From Pictodentalium vernedei (taxonomy: Eukaryota; Mollusca; Scaphopoda; Dentaliida; Dentaliidae): 64,000 bases of DNA. A program made the translations under genes and the position numbers. The notes under the pieces were generated by a model. That model was not told the DNA's origin, searched no databases, and worked only from the letters and a program-made list of their open reading frames with translations. Below are positions 11,721 through 22,835 of this stretch, piece after piece (within the stretch, counting starts at the first letter, position 1; every line of letters starts with the position of its first letter). Location: NCBI GenBank assembly GCA_031216915.1, contig CM062288.1:177485919-177549918 (forward strand). The letters are read 5' to 3'.

Positions 11721-11843
11721 GTTTGAATGGGTTAAGAATTATCGCATGAGATTGCTTTGCCCCAGTATATCATGAGAGCCGAAGGATCGAGTAATATCCT
11801 GAGCCAAAGCAATTGAGTGTGATAATTCTTAACCCATTCAAAC
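11721..11843. mobile_element. Foldback MITE with perfect 23-bp arms
   Basis: 11721-11743 (gtttgaatgggttaag + aattatc) is the exact reverse complement of 11821-11843. The pairing continues imperfectly inwards (attgctttg / caaagcaat). Non-coding; superfamily not identified. Confidence 0.75.
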
Positions 11844-13463
11844 GAATGTGGGGTTCTGTATTTATCACACACCTCCCATGTAACAACCACTCTACCCAAA
11901 AATTGAACAAAAAGCACCTTTCAACTGGATAATTGCCAAGTTTCCTTCATTGCCAATAAGACATCACTGTTACTTGGTGGGGTACCAACCCTAATTTGCT
12001 TTTCAAGTTTTATGGCATTCAACTGGTCAAAACCAATTGACAATGATCAGAGTCACGGTCACAATGATCTAACTTCAGATATTGACAAAAGTGCCAGAAA
12101 TAACACAACAAAACGTTTCTAAATAGACAATAAGTTTAGTACACTCCATCATTATATGACTAGTTGTGGAAAGTATCTGTCAAGAAACAAGCAGTCCGAA
12201 TGTTTTTATTATGTAAATTTTGAATCTGATTGTTTAAATATCTTGGATAAACCAATGTAAATGGGGAACTTGGAATCTGGTGCATTCGACGAATGACTGA
12301 CGTGATTTGTTTTTACGGGTTCCATCTCTGTTTACATTGGAGTCAAAATCGAACATGTTTTGTATCACCACATGTGCAATACAACTTTATTTTTATCATA
12401 CAGGCAGAATAGTAGAAATCCCGTGTTTTACATTAATAGGTGTTTGATAAATACGTTTCCACCATACGGTGGCCTGATTGGAGAGCAAAGTGCAAACATT
12501 TTCACCTTCTCTGTGCTTGTTTTATATTCATTTCAGGTTTTACCGAACCTTAGAATCATAGTTTACAGATTCTTGTTACAGGTCTTCACCATTATTATTG
12601 GTTCTCCATCTTGAGCTAAAATTTACTTGAGAAAATTTCTTAGTTTTCTGGTGTCAAGCCAAAATCCTATTTAAACCAAATTATGCATGACATTCAATTG
12701 GAAACGCCACAGATTAGAATATATTAGATCTCATGCCCCGAGTACATATTCATACAGAGTTCCCCAGTGAAAAGCAATCTGGGTTGTCAGTATCGTATTC
12801 GAGACTGTGGAGGAATTACTTTTCATTGACGGCAAACTCAGTAGTTTTTCAAACTTATTTACCTGTTTCATTGTTTGAGTTGACAGGTAGGCCCTAAACT
12901 ATATTGTGAGCATCGGAAAATTTGACTAACTTACATTTATATGTAGCCATAACACTGCAAAACGTCTTAAACATTTTTTTTAAACACTGCACTTATAATT
13001 TGGGTGCAATGACATTATTTAGGCAGAGTGTTTACAGTCACTATTTGTCAAAATTTAAAGGCCTGCTGTCAAAACCTAATTCACAGAACTTATGGGCAGA
13101 ATGATATGTGCTGCTACTGATGTTGGTGTGGAAGGGTTAATAAAACTGAAGTACAGAATTAAAATCTTCCTTCATAAAAAATTAATAATTCCTGACTACA
13201 GTACAACCACCATTGTCAATACTATTGATAGAAGTTTCAAGTGATATTTTTATATCTATTACCTGTCTGTTCACATACAAAGGTATTCAAGGTTGTATTA
13301 GAACCGTAGTTCACATATCAATCTAAGATTTATTGAACTACACTCTTGTCAGTTTACATCTGATGGAAATACCATTTTAACACTTTAACCGATGCGATAT
13401 AATTTTTTGATAAAGTTGGCACCATTTATTCAGTAGTAAGCCATTCCCTAAATACACAGCAGG
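11844..13463. other. unassigned AT-rich DNA
   Basis: About 1.6 kb with no repeat family or gene recognised. The 84-codon ORF at 12360-12614 has no recognisable motif. Confidence 0.45.
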
Positions 13464-13615
13464 ACACGCATGGGTGAATGGGTTAATCTATGTGGCATGC
13501 GGAAAGATAAAACGAGAGGCCCCAAGCTTTGAGTTTTATCTTTCTGCGATGGCACTTGTTTATCTTCCGTGATGGCACAAGTGCCATACTGATTAAACCA
13601 TTCACATGCACGTGT
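13464..13615. mobile_element. Foldback MITE
   Basis: Arms 'acacgcatgggtgaatgg' (13464) and 'ccattcacatgcacgtgt' (to 13615) pair with few mismatches. The pairing continues inward through 'ttaatctatgtggca' and 'tgccatactgattaa'. The centre has 'gataaaac'/'gttttatc'. Non-coding. Confidence 0.7.
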
Positions 13616-13752
13616 TGTTTTGTGTTTATTACATTCCTTCATGTCTATAAAAACAATTATTAGACGGACACGCAGTAAATCATTTGACAACTATCAAGAA
13701 CACATTTTATCGCAAAACAAATTTGCGAGGGGAACCCATAATACTATTTTGT

Positions 13753-13796
13753 CCCCTGAGTTCCAGTGGTACATAGAACACATTGGAACTCAGGGG
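13753..13796. repeat. Inverted repeat, 13-bp perfect arms
   Basis: cccctgagttcca at 13753-13765 and tggaactcagggg at 13784-13796 are exact reverse complements with an 18-nt loop. Confidence 0.75.
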
Positions 13797-13984
13797 ATGC
13801 TTTTTAGCTATCACTAGGGATTCAAATTGTAATTTTGGTGCACAATTTGCAGAAAATTCCAGTGAAATTGTGCCTCTATTTAACAAAAAAATCACCCTGA
13901 TACTGTAACCTTGGTAATATATTACATTAAATTAACACAGTAACTGTTGGTACTATTCATTCAAATAATACAGATAAGATTACC

Positions 13985-15050
13985 TGTATTTGATGAAATG
14001 TCAAGTTTGGTTTCGATTGGGACCGATAAGATTTTAAGTTCAAGGTCACTGTGACCATGACCTTTGGCAAAATGGCCTAAAAATATGTAGGGCTCTTCCT
14101 CTCAACATGCTCAACCCACATGTCCATGCATATTTTTAATAATTAAGAGAGCTGAAAGCAGCTCCGTCTGATAACATTTTATTTTCATGGTCACTATGAC
14201 CATGACCGTTGGCATAATGACCTAAAAAATACATAGGGTTCTTCCTCTCATTATGTCCGATCCACATGCCAAGTTTGGTTTCAATCAGGCAAACAACATT
14301 TTAATTAGAGAGCGGAAACTAACTCTGACTGAGAAAAGTTAAAATTCAAGGTCACTGTGACCTTTTCCTTTGACAAAATAACCCCAAAATAAATAGGGTT
14401 CTTCCTTTCATCATGCTCAACCCATAAGCCAAGTTAAGTATTAATCGAGCAAGCAAAATTTCAATTTGGAAGCCAACTCAGGTAAATGTTTAAGTTTAAG
14501 TTTAAGGTCATTGTGACCTTGACCTTTGATACAAGGACCTCAAAATGAATACGGTTCCTCCTCTCATCATGCCTAACCCACATGCCAAGTTGGGTTCCAG
14601 ATGGCCAAGCGAACCTTTAATTGCAGAGCGGAAACCAACACTGATAAAAATTGAAGTACAAGGTCACTGTCACCTTTGGCACAATGATCCCAAAATGAAT
14701 AGGTTTCTTCCTCTCATTATGCCTAACCCACATGCCAAGTTTGGCTTCAGTCGGCCATGGGAAACTTTAATTACAGAGTGGAAATGAACACTGATAGAAA
14801 TTAAGGTGGAGGTCACTGTGACCTTGACCTTCGGCACAATGATCCCAAAATAAATAGGATTCTTCCTCTCATCATGCCTAACCCACCTGCCAAGTTTGGG
14901 TTCAGTCGGCAAGGCAAAACTTTAATTACAGAGCGGAAACCAACACTGATAGAAATTAAAGTTCAAGGTCACTGTGACCTTGATGTTTGGCACAATGATC
15001 CTAAAAATATATATCTCCCCGAAAAAATTGGGCAGGGGGGGGAAAGAGTG
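13985..15050 (+). repeat. Tandem array, ~156-bp monomers with GGTCACTGTGACC palindrome
   Basis: Seven monomers each carry 'aaggtcactgtgacc' followed by a 'ttgacctttggcac' block and a 'cttcctctcatcatgc' block. The motif falls at about 14044, 14189, 14350, 14506, 14662, 14811 and 14967, so the period is 145-161 bp. Each monomer holds the palindromic GGTCAC/GTGACC motif, which also resembles nuclear-receptor half-sites (AGGTCA), though that is probably coincidental. A short hairpin (atccgttc...gaacggat, 15053-15082) follows the array. Likely the body of another Helentron-like family, but neither terminus is clear. Confidence 0.75.
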
Positions 15051-15052
15051 AT

Positions 15053-15082
15053 ATCCGTTCCGCACCTGTGTGCAGAACGGAT
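15053..15082. repeat. Hairpin at the end of the 156-bp array
   Basis: Arms atccgttccgc and gcagaacggat pair with one mismatch around an 8-nt loop. Possibly the right-terminal structure of the array element, but it lacks the usual trailing AAAAA. Confidence 0.5.
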
Positions 15083-15184
15083 TTTCTTTTTCCACATGGT
15101 TTAGTGTTGGTGATTTCATAGAACAGGCATGTAATAAACTTGCCCTGTGTATGTAGCTTGATAGGTCAGTGAAAACTTGTTTAT

Positions 15185-15300
15185 TGGAGCTGGGAGGTTT
15201 GGATTTTTCAGATTCAGTTTTGGTTTCAGGAAAAAACCTAGGTTTCAGTTTTTGTGTGTTAAGACAGAGTTTCTGTTAGGCCAGTTTTAGATCCAGAAAC
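15185..15300. mobile_element. hAT-like element end fragment (family E)
   Basis: 'ggagctgggaggtttgg' followed by 'atttttcagattcag' matches the right terminus of the complete element ending at 21690 (reverse complement). Only one end is present. Confidence 0.55.
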
Positions 15301-15776
15301 CAGACCCATTTACCTTGCCAGTCATGGTTAAAAAATTGAATTAAGCTTGGTTACGGCCATGGAATTAGTTATTTTTTTGTAGTGATATCACGGCCTAAAA
15401 AGTAGAATTTGTCCATGGGTAAATGTATTGCTATGACATTTATTTATAACACATATCATGACTCCCAGGATTACGTCTCTTTGAAATTTTTATATGCTTG
15501 AAGTCCCGACACATTGGTTCATTATCATGAGATGCAGCATATCAAGGAATAAACAGTTGGCACAGAACCGTTATATATTGAGTGCAGAAAAGGTCAAGGT
15601 AATCCAAAACTTGTGCAGAGGGTAATCTAAAAGCATCCAATCAAGGTGCTCTGGAATTCCAACATCAATCATTGATGCAGTGATTGGAGTAATCAGTAAT
15701 CAAAGAAAGTTGGAAAAATGGTCACCCCATGAAACAGTTGCCCTCAATACATCCCCACTGTGTTGCTTTCAAGTTC
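15301..15776. other. unassigned DNA
   Basis: No gene or repeat family recognised. Confidence 0.45.
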
Positions 15777-15784
15777 AGACATAT

Positions 15785-18520
15785 TAGAGCATGGAGGTTT
15801 TTGGATTTTCGGTTCGGTTTTTGCCACAAACAGAAAAACCGAATAGACAGGCGAAAAAAAAAAACGGCCATACGTTTTTTGCATTTTTTGACGTTACACT
15901 TAAAAATTTACAACAACCCCTCATAATCTCATTTTGAAAATGGCAGCGAACATCAGCAGAACGGGCAAATCCAAAAGCGATTATTTCTGTATAATTATGT
16001 CCGCGTATAAGTTGCTCCCACGTAAATGTCGCACCCAATATTTTCAGCCAAAATACCTCCCCAGTGATCTTTACCTTTGTAGAAGTAGCACCCCGACTAT
16101 GAGAATAGCCGGTGGGGCCTACACAATGAAAGTGTCAATGACACTGTAGCTTAACTTGTGTGTTGTGTTTGATGAAAAGGATAATGTTCAATGTTTATGA
16201 AAGGATTATGAAATAAGACAAGAATTGTGATAATTGGGAATATGTTCATTTCTGTTCCCTGTATGCTATGTTTTTGATAAAAATAATACGAGGTGTTCAC
16301 TGTACTAAAGAGCTGAGAGGTGGGTTAATATGATCTCACAGTTAATGTATGTGGCCCTCGCAGTTAACATATATCAACAAAAGTTACCAAGTTACAGTGA
16401 AATTATTCCAAAACGAGTCATCCTATCAAGTTACATTGAAATCCCTTCATAAATATGGCCTGTAGACTGTGCTAAAGGTTTTTGGGCTTCGGGCCCCTGT
16501 AGCCGTCAGTTTTCCAATTGCGTCCAAAGGGGACATTCTCATCTAGACATTATATGAAGTCAACCTACCAAGGTACAATGAAATCCCTTCATAAATATCA
16601 CCTGTAGACTGTGCTCAAGGTTTTGGGGTTTTCGGCTCGGGCAGCCATCAAGGCTGAATGATCACGACCAAAAGGGGATGTTCTCATCTAGACATTATTT
16701 GGAGTCATCCTACCAAGGTACAATGAAATCCCTTCATAAATATCAGCTGTGCTAAAGGTTTTCGGGCTTCAGGCCCCTGTAGCCATCACAGATGCCTAAT
16801 GGTGTCCAAAAGGGGCCGTTCTCATCTAGACATTATACGAAGTCAAACCTACCAAGGTACAATGAAATCCCTTCATAAATATGAACTGAAGACTGTGCTA
16901 AAGGTTTTCGGGCTTTGGGCTCGGGCAGCCATAATGGTTGAATGATTGCAACCAAAAGGGAACATTCTCATCTGGGCATAATCTGGAGTGATCCTACGAA
17001 GTTACAATGAAATCCCTTCATAAATATGACCTGTAGACTGTGCTAAAGGTTTTTGGGTTTTGGGCTCAGGCAGTCGTCAAGGTTGTCAGATCACGCCCAA
17101 ATGGGAAAATTCTCATCTAGACATCATAAGGAGTCATCCTACCAAGTTACAATGAAATCCCTCCATATTAAACATGACCTGTAGACTGTGCTAAAAGTTT
17201 TTGGGTTTCGGGCTTGGGCAGCCATCACAGTTGACAGATCCTGCCCAAAAGGGGACGTTCTCATCTGGGCATCCTACCAGGTTACAATGAAATCCCTTCA
17301 TAAATACGACCTGTTGACTGTGCTAATGGTTTTCGGGTTTTGGGCTCGGGCAGCCGTACCGGTTGACCGATCGTGACCAAAGGGGGACGTTCTCATCTAG
17401 ACATAACCCCCAACCTGTATATGAAATTTCGTGACGATCAGACAAGAACTGCGGGGTGTAGCCCATGCTAAAGGAAAATGTGAACAGACTCACAGACTAA
17501 CAGACTAACAGACTTCCGCACGCGTGATGGCAATAGCTTATCTTGACTATGTCAAGTTAAGCTAAAAATGACTATGGCCAGTGAGTGTGGGCTTTTACTG
17601 CACGAAATTAGGTGAGTGTTGGAACACGTGAACATTTTTTCTGTTTGTTTTTTTATTTCAGTTATATTTATCTCATATTGAATTCATGAAATAAAATGAA
17701 TAATACATGAAATAAAATAATAATCAAAATTATATAGGGTTATTTGCGTTGACCATTTATTCCCCATGTGATACTCGTTGATGCCGTAAATCCATTTTAT
17801 TTTGCACAGAACAGCATGAGGGAGAGATCATACTCAGTACTTCGAAATGTGGCAAGAGGTCCAGTGAGGGATTAAGGAACAGGACAGTGAATGGAGTCAC
17901 TGTATTATGGTGATGTTTAATAAAACAGAAAAGTGACAAGTCCAAATAATTTATTTTACTGAAATTAAAACTGAACACAAAATAACAAAACAGGTATATA
18001 ATGTATAGCAATGGCGGCGCCAGGATTTTAATTTGGGGTGGGGGTGCTAAGTAAGACATGGGGGGGATAAGGTCGAGATGCCTATGGCAGGCCGTAGGCA
18101 GGGGTATGGGCATTGGAGAGTGTGTCCCCCACCCATTGGTTTGGGATGTGGGCCCTGCCCCAGGAAAAAAAAATCATATTTGGATAATTTGGATGCCATG
18201 GGAGTGATATCTGAGCCTTTCTACAATGCCTGACGTGGTCTTCAAAGGTGCCCAGATTGTGTCAGAGAGCAATTTGAAGTTTCATTTTTTTGGGGGGGGG
18301 GGGGGGGGGGGAAGAGTGCTATGTCCCTATACTTCCAGTAGGACATAGTACACTTTAAATAGCCCTCTTGTGACATTTCTATGGGTTTTTTTTAGTAAGA
18401 CGATAGTGATTTAGATTAACTGAAGGGCCTGGAAATAATACCGAAAAACCGAACAGAAACCGAAGTTTAAAAAAAAATAAAACCAAAACCAAACCTGGAA
18501 AAAAAAAACTCCATGCACTA
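15785..18520. mobile_element. hAT-like non-autonomous element hosting HLE-A copy 2
   Basis: The left end tagagcatggaggttttt and the right end ...aactccatgcacta are imperfect inverted repeats. Subterminal 'tttcggttcggttttt' at 15804 faces 'aaaaaccgaacag' at 18441. Flanks agacatat (15777-15784) and agagatat (18521-18528) are an 8-bp duplication with one difference. Eight-base duplications and such ends suggest the hAT superfamily. No transposase is visible. Without HLE-A (16126-17568) the element is about 1.3 kb. A poly-G run at about 18292-18311 lies inside. Confidence 0.6.
16126..17568 (+). mobile_element. HLE-A copy 2, complete Helentron-like element
   Basis: The left end begins atgaaagtgtcaatg. 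A small hairpin (gtgt-caatg-acac, 16132-16144) is followed by tagcttaacttg at 16147-16158, an exact reverse complement of caagttaagcta at 17553-17564. A unique left arm (to about 16400) and about seven monomers (conserved motif near 16432, 16577, 16720, 16859, 17004, 17150 and 17283) come next. Then follow the shared tail, a short CAGACT repeat, and the terminal hairpin 17534-17564 with trailing AAAAA. This is the reference copy for the family: both ends are present and it is uninterrupted. Non-coding. Confidence 0.85.
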
Positions 18521-18912
18521 AGAGATATCTTCAATACAATATTATAATCATTTGGAAATTCACAATGAGTTGTAAAGAAGACTTTTACAAATGAAAATTA
18601 GGTTTTTTCACACAGATGCAGAAAGTATGACATGGCCGACTGTGCAGGGCAGTGTCACAACTTTTCAGTATAGGAATGATTTGGCTGAGCAGAGTATCAC
18701 GACACCTGGGCCGACTGCAACTGGGTGGTATATACTACCTGACCTACTATTTTTTTCCCTGGTGGAAACCCAGGTTAAGAACAGATGGTAAAGAACACTT
18801 CTGGCACCTTAACTTGGAAAAAATCTGCAACAGTTTGCACAACACCACTCACCACAAAATCCCTGTCTGTATTGGCTTCAGCCTAACTTCCCTTTGAGTT
18901 CTTGGGAAATCG

Positions 18913-19160
18913 GGCCTGAAAATAAGCAGTCTGACAATTGCAGAATGAGGTCCCCAGAGGGTGAATTTGATGATGCTATTTCATACAGTGGGTCACTTTA
19001 TCCTCTGGTACCTCTTTCTGTTTAGTTTTGAAACCCTGATTCAGATTAAGGTTCACAGAGGGTAAATTTAGTGATGCTACCCTGCTGTGCAGCGTAGCAT
19101 CACTACATTCACCCTCTGGGGACCTCATTTTGCAGATGACAGTCTTCTTATTTTCTGGCT
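18913..19160. mobile_element. Foldback element (arms ~65 bp)
   Basis: Left arm 18913-18980 (with 'aaaataagcagtctgac' and 'gaggtccccagagggtgaa') pairs with 19094-19160 (with 'ttcaccctctggggacctc' and 'cttattttc'). A nested inner inverted repeat (gtgatgctac / gtagcatcac) lies at about 19070-19106. A piece of one arm lies at 44322-44360. Confidence 0.7.
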
Positions 19161-19257
19161 TGTTGGGGATCAATTGCTAAGACTATTCAGTAAGGAAAAA
19201 ACCCATAAATCAGGGCACCAAACGAATAAGGTTCATCTAAACTATGTTGTGTTCTCA

Positions 19258-19320
19258 TTGTCACATTTTCTTCCTTATTGACTCATCTGGTGGATAAGTC
19301 AATAAGGGAGAAAATGCGAC
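19258..19320. repeat. Hairpin within hAT-like family E
   Basis: 'gtcacattttcttcc' + 'ttattgactcatc' and 'ggataagtcaata' + 'agggagaaaatgcgac' pair almost completely. The same structure is at 21308-21370 and half of it at 55446-55482, so it is an internal part of the family. Confidence 0.75.
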
Positions 19321-19406
19321 AATGAGAACAAGACATATTTGCCCTTTTGCCAGATAGACGAAGTGAGGAGAGTCCATACTGGTTGCTAGTCTAATTTCCT
19401 TCCAGT

Positions 19407-19774
19407 ATTATTTATTTATTTATTGGGGTTTAAGGTCACATATACTTATGCACAAGGGCTAATCGTGACTGAGTTTTACAGGTGGAGGAAGCCAGAGTAC
19501 CCGGAGAGAACCACCGAGCAACGATGAGCAGCTGTCAGCTCCACAACATTCTAACTGTGTTCAAGCTCCTCTCTAGCAGGGTTACAGCAGTTGAAGACAT
19601 GTGCACGCTCGACGTGCAGTACACCTTAGTGCATGGCATCATTGTGCCCCCATGTAGGCAACCAGGATAAAGTGCCTTGCCCAAGGACACAATGCGGGTC
19701 GTTCCGGTCAGGGATCGAACTCGGGACCTCTAGCATAGAAGTCCAACAGTCTACCACTGAGCCACCGCACTCCC
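19407..19774 (-). mobile_element. SINE family 1, full-length with tRNA-like head
   Basis: On minus, the head is gggagtgcggtggctcag...; box A-like tggctcagtggtag and box B-like gagttcgatccc are present. The body with CCTTGGGCAAGGCACTTTA and a CCAATAAATAAATAAATA tail follow. An 11-bp target duplication, ttccttccagt, lies at 19396-19406 and 19775-19785. About 368 bp; it is the reference tRNA-headed copy. It has no ORF and would depend on a partner LINE. Confidence 0.9.
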
Positions 19775-19897
19775 TTCCTTCCAGTCAGGTACTTTGATCA
19801 GTTTATGCACAAACACAGTAAAATCGTTACTGTGCTTGTGCACAAACTGATCAAACTGTCTCACTCTAAGGGAAACCGAGAAACCCACCCAACCCTA

Positions 19898-21104
19898 TTG
19901 CTTGTCATGGCTTTGGAAACTAATGATAAATTTATTCTTTATACATACTTAAACTCATTCCAATGTTGAGAATGGGTTAATATTATCATTTTTCTTATAC
20001 TGTTTCATTGGCTTAATGATTTTTGACTCGCCTGTAAACATAAACAGTATGATGGGGCAGAAATTTCATTAGCATCACAAGTGAAGCATTCAGTCAAATA
20101 TTACTTGTGATTAACTTTGATTGTGTAGAAATTGTATGACAATCTGTGCAATAATACAACAGGTATAATGGTAGTTAGAGAGTATTTATAGCAAGAGGAG
20201 GTAATAAAACCCCCCAGGAGTCCAGAATTACATATAAAAGGTTCATTAAAGCTCATTTTTCTCTCTGGGATCAATTAATACAACTGATATGTCACTATGG
20301 GTATACTCAAGAATGACATAATGACATATACAGCACACATATATTCTACAAAAGGCTCACTGAAACACTTCACTTGAAAGTTATTTTTCAAAAAACAATT
20401 AAGGTACTCTTTTCGTTTAGATGCAAACCTTTCAATTTTTCAGGTATACACTGGATTTACAACAGGTACTTAGTACAGATGATGACATAGTGTTTGATGG
20501 TTAAATTGTAATACAAGGCGATGGTCTATTTTTCAGTGGTGTCTCGCGTGCCTTGAGAATTGGTTGTTGGTAAACTCAACTTATTATCCTTAAACCGTAA
20601 AATATATTATTTTCCACTCTCTCAAGAGGAATAACTCTAGAACAGAGAATGCTACACAGCCAAATGAGAACTCAACCGGTATTTTGGCATTCTATACAAT
20701 TCATCATACATGTCTGTGAAAGTTTAAAAAAAAACTTCTCAATGCAAAGTCAAGTTACCATCTGGAAACCAAAAAGTCATATCCACTGACAGATGGACTG
20801 AACCAAGTGACCTGGATCTTAATTGCTGCATATGGTCTGATGATAGTGTTTATTCCCATAAAGTTTCATGGAATTATCTCTTCAAACATTATAATGTTAT
20901 GTAAGGCTGATAAAAAATTGAAGAGAAAACATAAGTTTGAAGTGAAATTCTATTTTTAAAATGACCTTCACTGATCCACAAAAACTTGCCCAGAAAACTT
21001 TACTTCAAAGTGAAGTTATAATTTCAATAACAGCAACCTTGACTTCAAACCTAGTGGGATGGTTTTGATAGTAACATTTCACCTTATAGTGGTGTGAAAC
21101 CCCA
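19898..21104. other. unassigned AT-rich DNA
   Basis: About 1.2 kb; no repeat family or gene recognised. Confidence 0.45.
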
Positions 21105-21112
21105 TACAGTTT

Positions 21113-21690
21113 AGGGTTGGGTGGTTTTCTGGTTTGGTTCCAGTTTTTGTGGTAAACCAGAAAACTGAACTGCAAAATCCAGCAAAAAACAGACCAAAGG
21201 TTTTACTGTTTGTTCTTAAACAGATCAAACAATCTTACTATAAAGACCACAATGTACTTTCGTCACTTGGTCTAACCGGCAAAGGGGCGAATACTTCGTG
21301 TTTTGATTGTCACATTTTCTCCCTCATTGACTCGTCCAGTGGATGAGTCAATAAGGGAGAAAATATGACAATGAGAACACAACATAGATAGACTTTATTC
21401 ATTTGTTACTCTGATTTATTTTTATTCTGAATGAATAGGCTTAGAAGCCGATCCCCTAGAACACCTAAGAATGATCAATAGGAAGTGAGGATAAATCCGA
21501 TATAGACAGGGCTTTGTGGTGAGTGGTGTTTTCACTAACTATTGCAGGTTTTTTCCAAGTTAAGGAGGCCGAAGTGTTATTTACTATGTGTTCTTAACAC
21601 AGAGAAAAACCGAACCGAAACCAAGGTTTTCTCTTGATAACCAACCAAAACTGAAAGAGAATCTGAAAAATCAAAACCTCCCAGCTCTTA
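21113..21690 (+). mobile_element. hAT-like non-autonomous element, family E reference copy
   Basis: It is flanked by a perfect 8-bp duplication, tacagttt (21105-21112 and 21691-21698). Ends are agggttgggtggtttt and the complement of taagagctgggaggtttt, an imperfect inverted repeat. The interior holds an almost perfect hairpin (21308-21370). Length 578 bp and no transposase, so it is non-autonomous. The 8-bp duplication and T/CAGGG-like ends point to hAT. Confidence 0.75.
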
Positions 21691-21698
21691 TACAGTTT

Positions 21699-22137
21699 CA
21701 CTGAATTATCTTTGATGGTTAAAAAGTTATAGCAGATTGTTGACACCCATCAGTCATAATAAGTAATGGCTATGTTTCAGGTCTGATAAAACAGGTCATC
21801 CACATAGAGGATAATCTATTGGGAAATGTATGGGGAGGATCAGTGATAGTTTAATTCTACAGTTTCAAGTGGAGTAGAATTAAATTATCATGGGGTACCT
21901 TATAAATTACATAATTTCGACAAATTAGCCAGCTACTATTGTATTGTGTACTCATTTGTCACACTGATTCAGAGGCGGCAGAAACTCGATAAAAGTGGAG
22001 GGGCAGAAATATTCAAGGCTACCATGGTTTGGCCCAGTGGGAGAAAAAGTTACAATCGTATATCGGTAAATGTACTGTGACACACTGTAGTGTCTCGTTT
22101 AGATCAGAATGCCATGGTGTGGTCACTGCCCTGTCCA
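21699..22137. other. unassigned DNA
   Basis: No family recognised. A short inverted pair (gatagtttaattctac / gtagaattaaattatc) lies at 21846-21890. Confidence 0.45.
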
Positions 22138-22209
22138 TTTCTTCTACTTCAACCATCTTCCAACCCGAAGGCCAGTCTTCGGGGTGGAAGATGGTAGAAG
22201 TAGAAGAAA
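22138..22209. repeat. Near-perfect 33-bp-arm hairpin
   Basis: 22138-22170 and 22177-22209 are reverse complements at 31 of 33 positions with a 6-nt loop (gccagt). Outer arms read tttcttctacttc and gaagtagaagaaa; the inner arms carry cccgaag and cttcggg. No flanking duplication or other copy is seen in the window. Size and loop resemble a microRNA-type fold, but a solo MITE is equally possible. The 131-codon ORF across it (22029-22424) is best seen as chance. Confidence 0.7.
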
Positions 22210-22797
22210 CAGTCCGAAGCGACCGATACTTTGGCCAAATGTTGTTTGGATTTGCAAATAATATATTACAGGAATGCCTTATATTGGCATGTTTGCACAT
22301 GCTCATTTTAATTCATTGTGTAACCATGCAACATGTGTGTGGAAAAAGGTGGAGGGACACGTGTCTCCGTGAGCCCCCTGGTTCCGCTGCCTCTGCACTG
22401 ATCAATTTGTTTGCATTTACATAATTCAGTTAACCCTCTGCACACTGAGGTTAAAATATCAAAGCTATGTTTTTGATACTGAAAAAGAAAAGGTTTAGTT
22501 TTCAAAAACAGATATTTGCAATATTTGCAATTGTTGTCCTCTGCTTGTATTAGGTAAAAAGTTTTAAAAAATCTTTTAATCAAGTTATGTAATCCTGAGA
22601 CAGTTTACAGTAAAGTGATGTGAAATTTGTTGTCAGAAAATAAATTTATCACATAAATTTCCATCAAATAGCTCATTATGGAAATATCATTCACAACATG
22701 CTTACTACACGTGTGATGAAAAAAGTCAATGTCAACATAGTAACATTGTGAGCGAGTTGGTTTCAGAAGTAGAATAAAATTAATTTCTTATATTTTA
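22210..22797. other. unassigned AT-rich DNA
   Basis: No gene or family recognised; 'ttaaccctctgcacactg' at 22431 resembles a MITE end without a partner. Confidence 0.4.
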
Positions 22798-22835
22798 TTA
22801 ACTGTTTATCTACCCACTAACATGAATAGTATGTG

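Larger units (their letters stand above)
18714..19897 (-). mobile_element. hAT-like family E copy, interrupted by a foldback element and a SINE
   Basis: On minus, the left end reads tagggttgggtgggtttc (from 19897), like the complete element at 21113. The internal hairpin 'gtcacattttc...gagaaaatgcgac' (19258-19320), the 'ccaagttaaggtgcc' block and the 'gtggtgagtggtgtt' block follow in the same order. The far end near 18714 (aactgggtgg) is diverged. Interior insertions are the foldback element at 18913-19160 and the SINE at 19407-19774. Confidence 0.6.

Noticed and set aside
13985-15050. Nuclear-receptor response element cluster (AGGTCA/TGACCT)
   Set aside because: The motif recurs because the monomer is repeated; nothing else suggests a regulatory role.
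22029-22424. 131-codon ORF
   Set aside because: Crosses the palindrome at 22138-22209, which gives mirrored codons; no recognisable domain.
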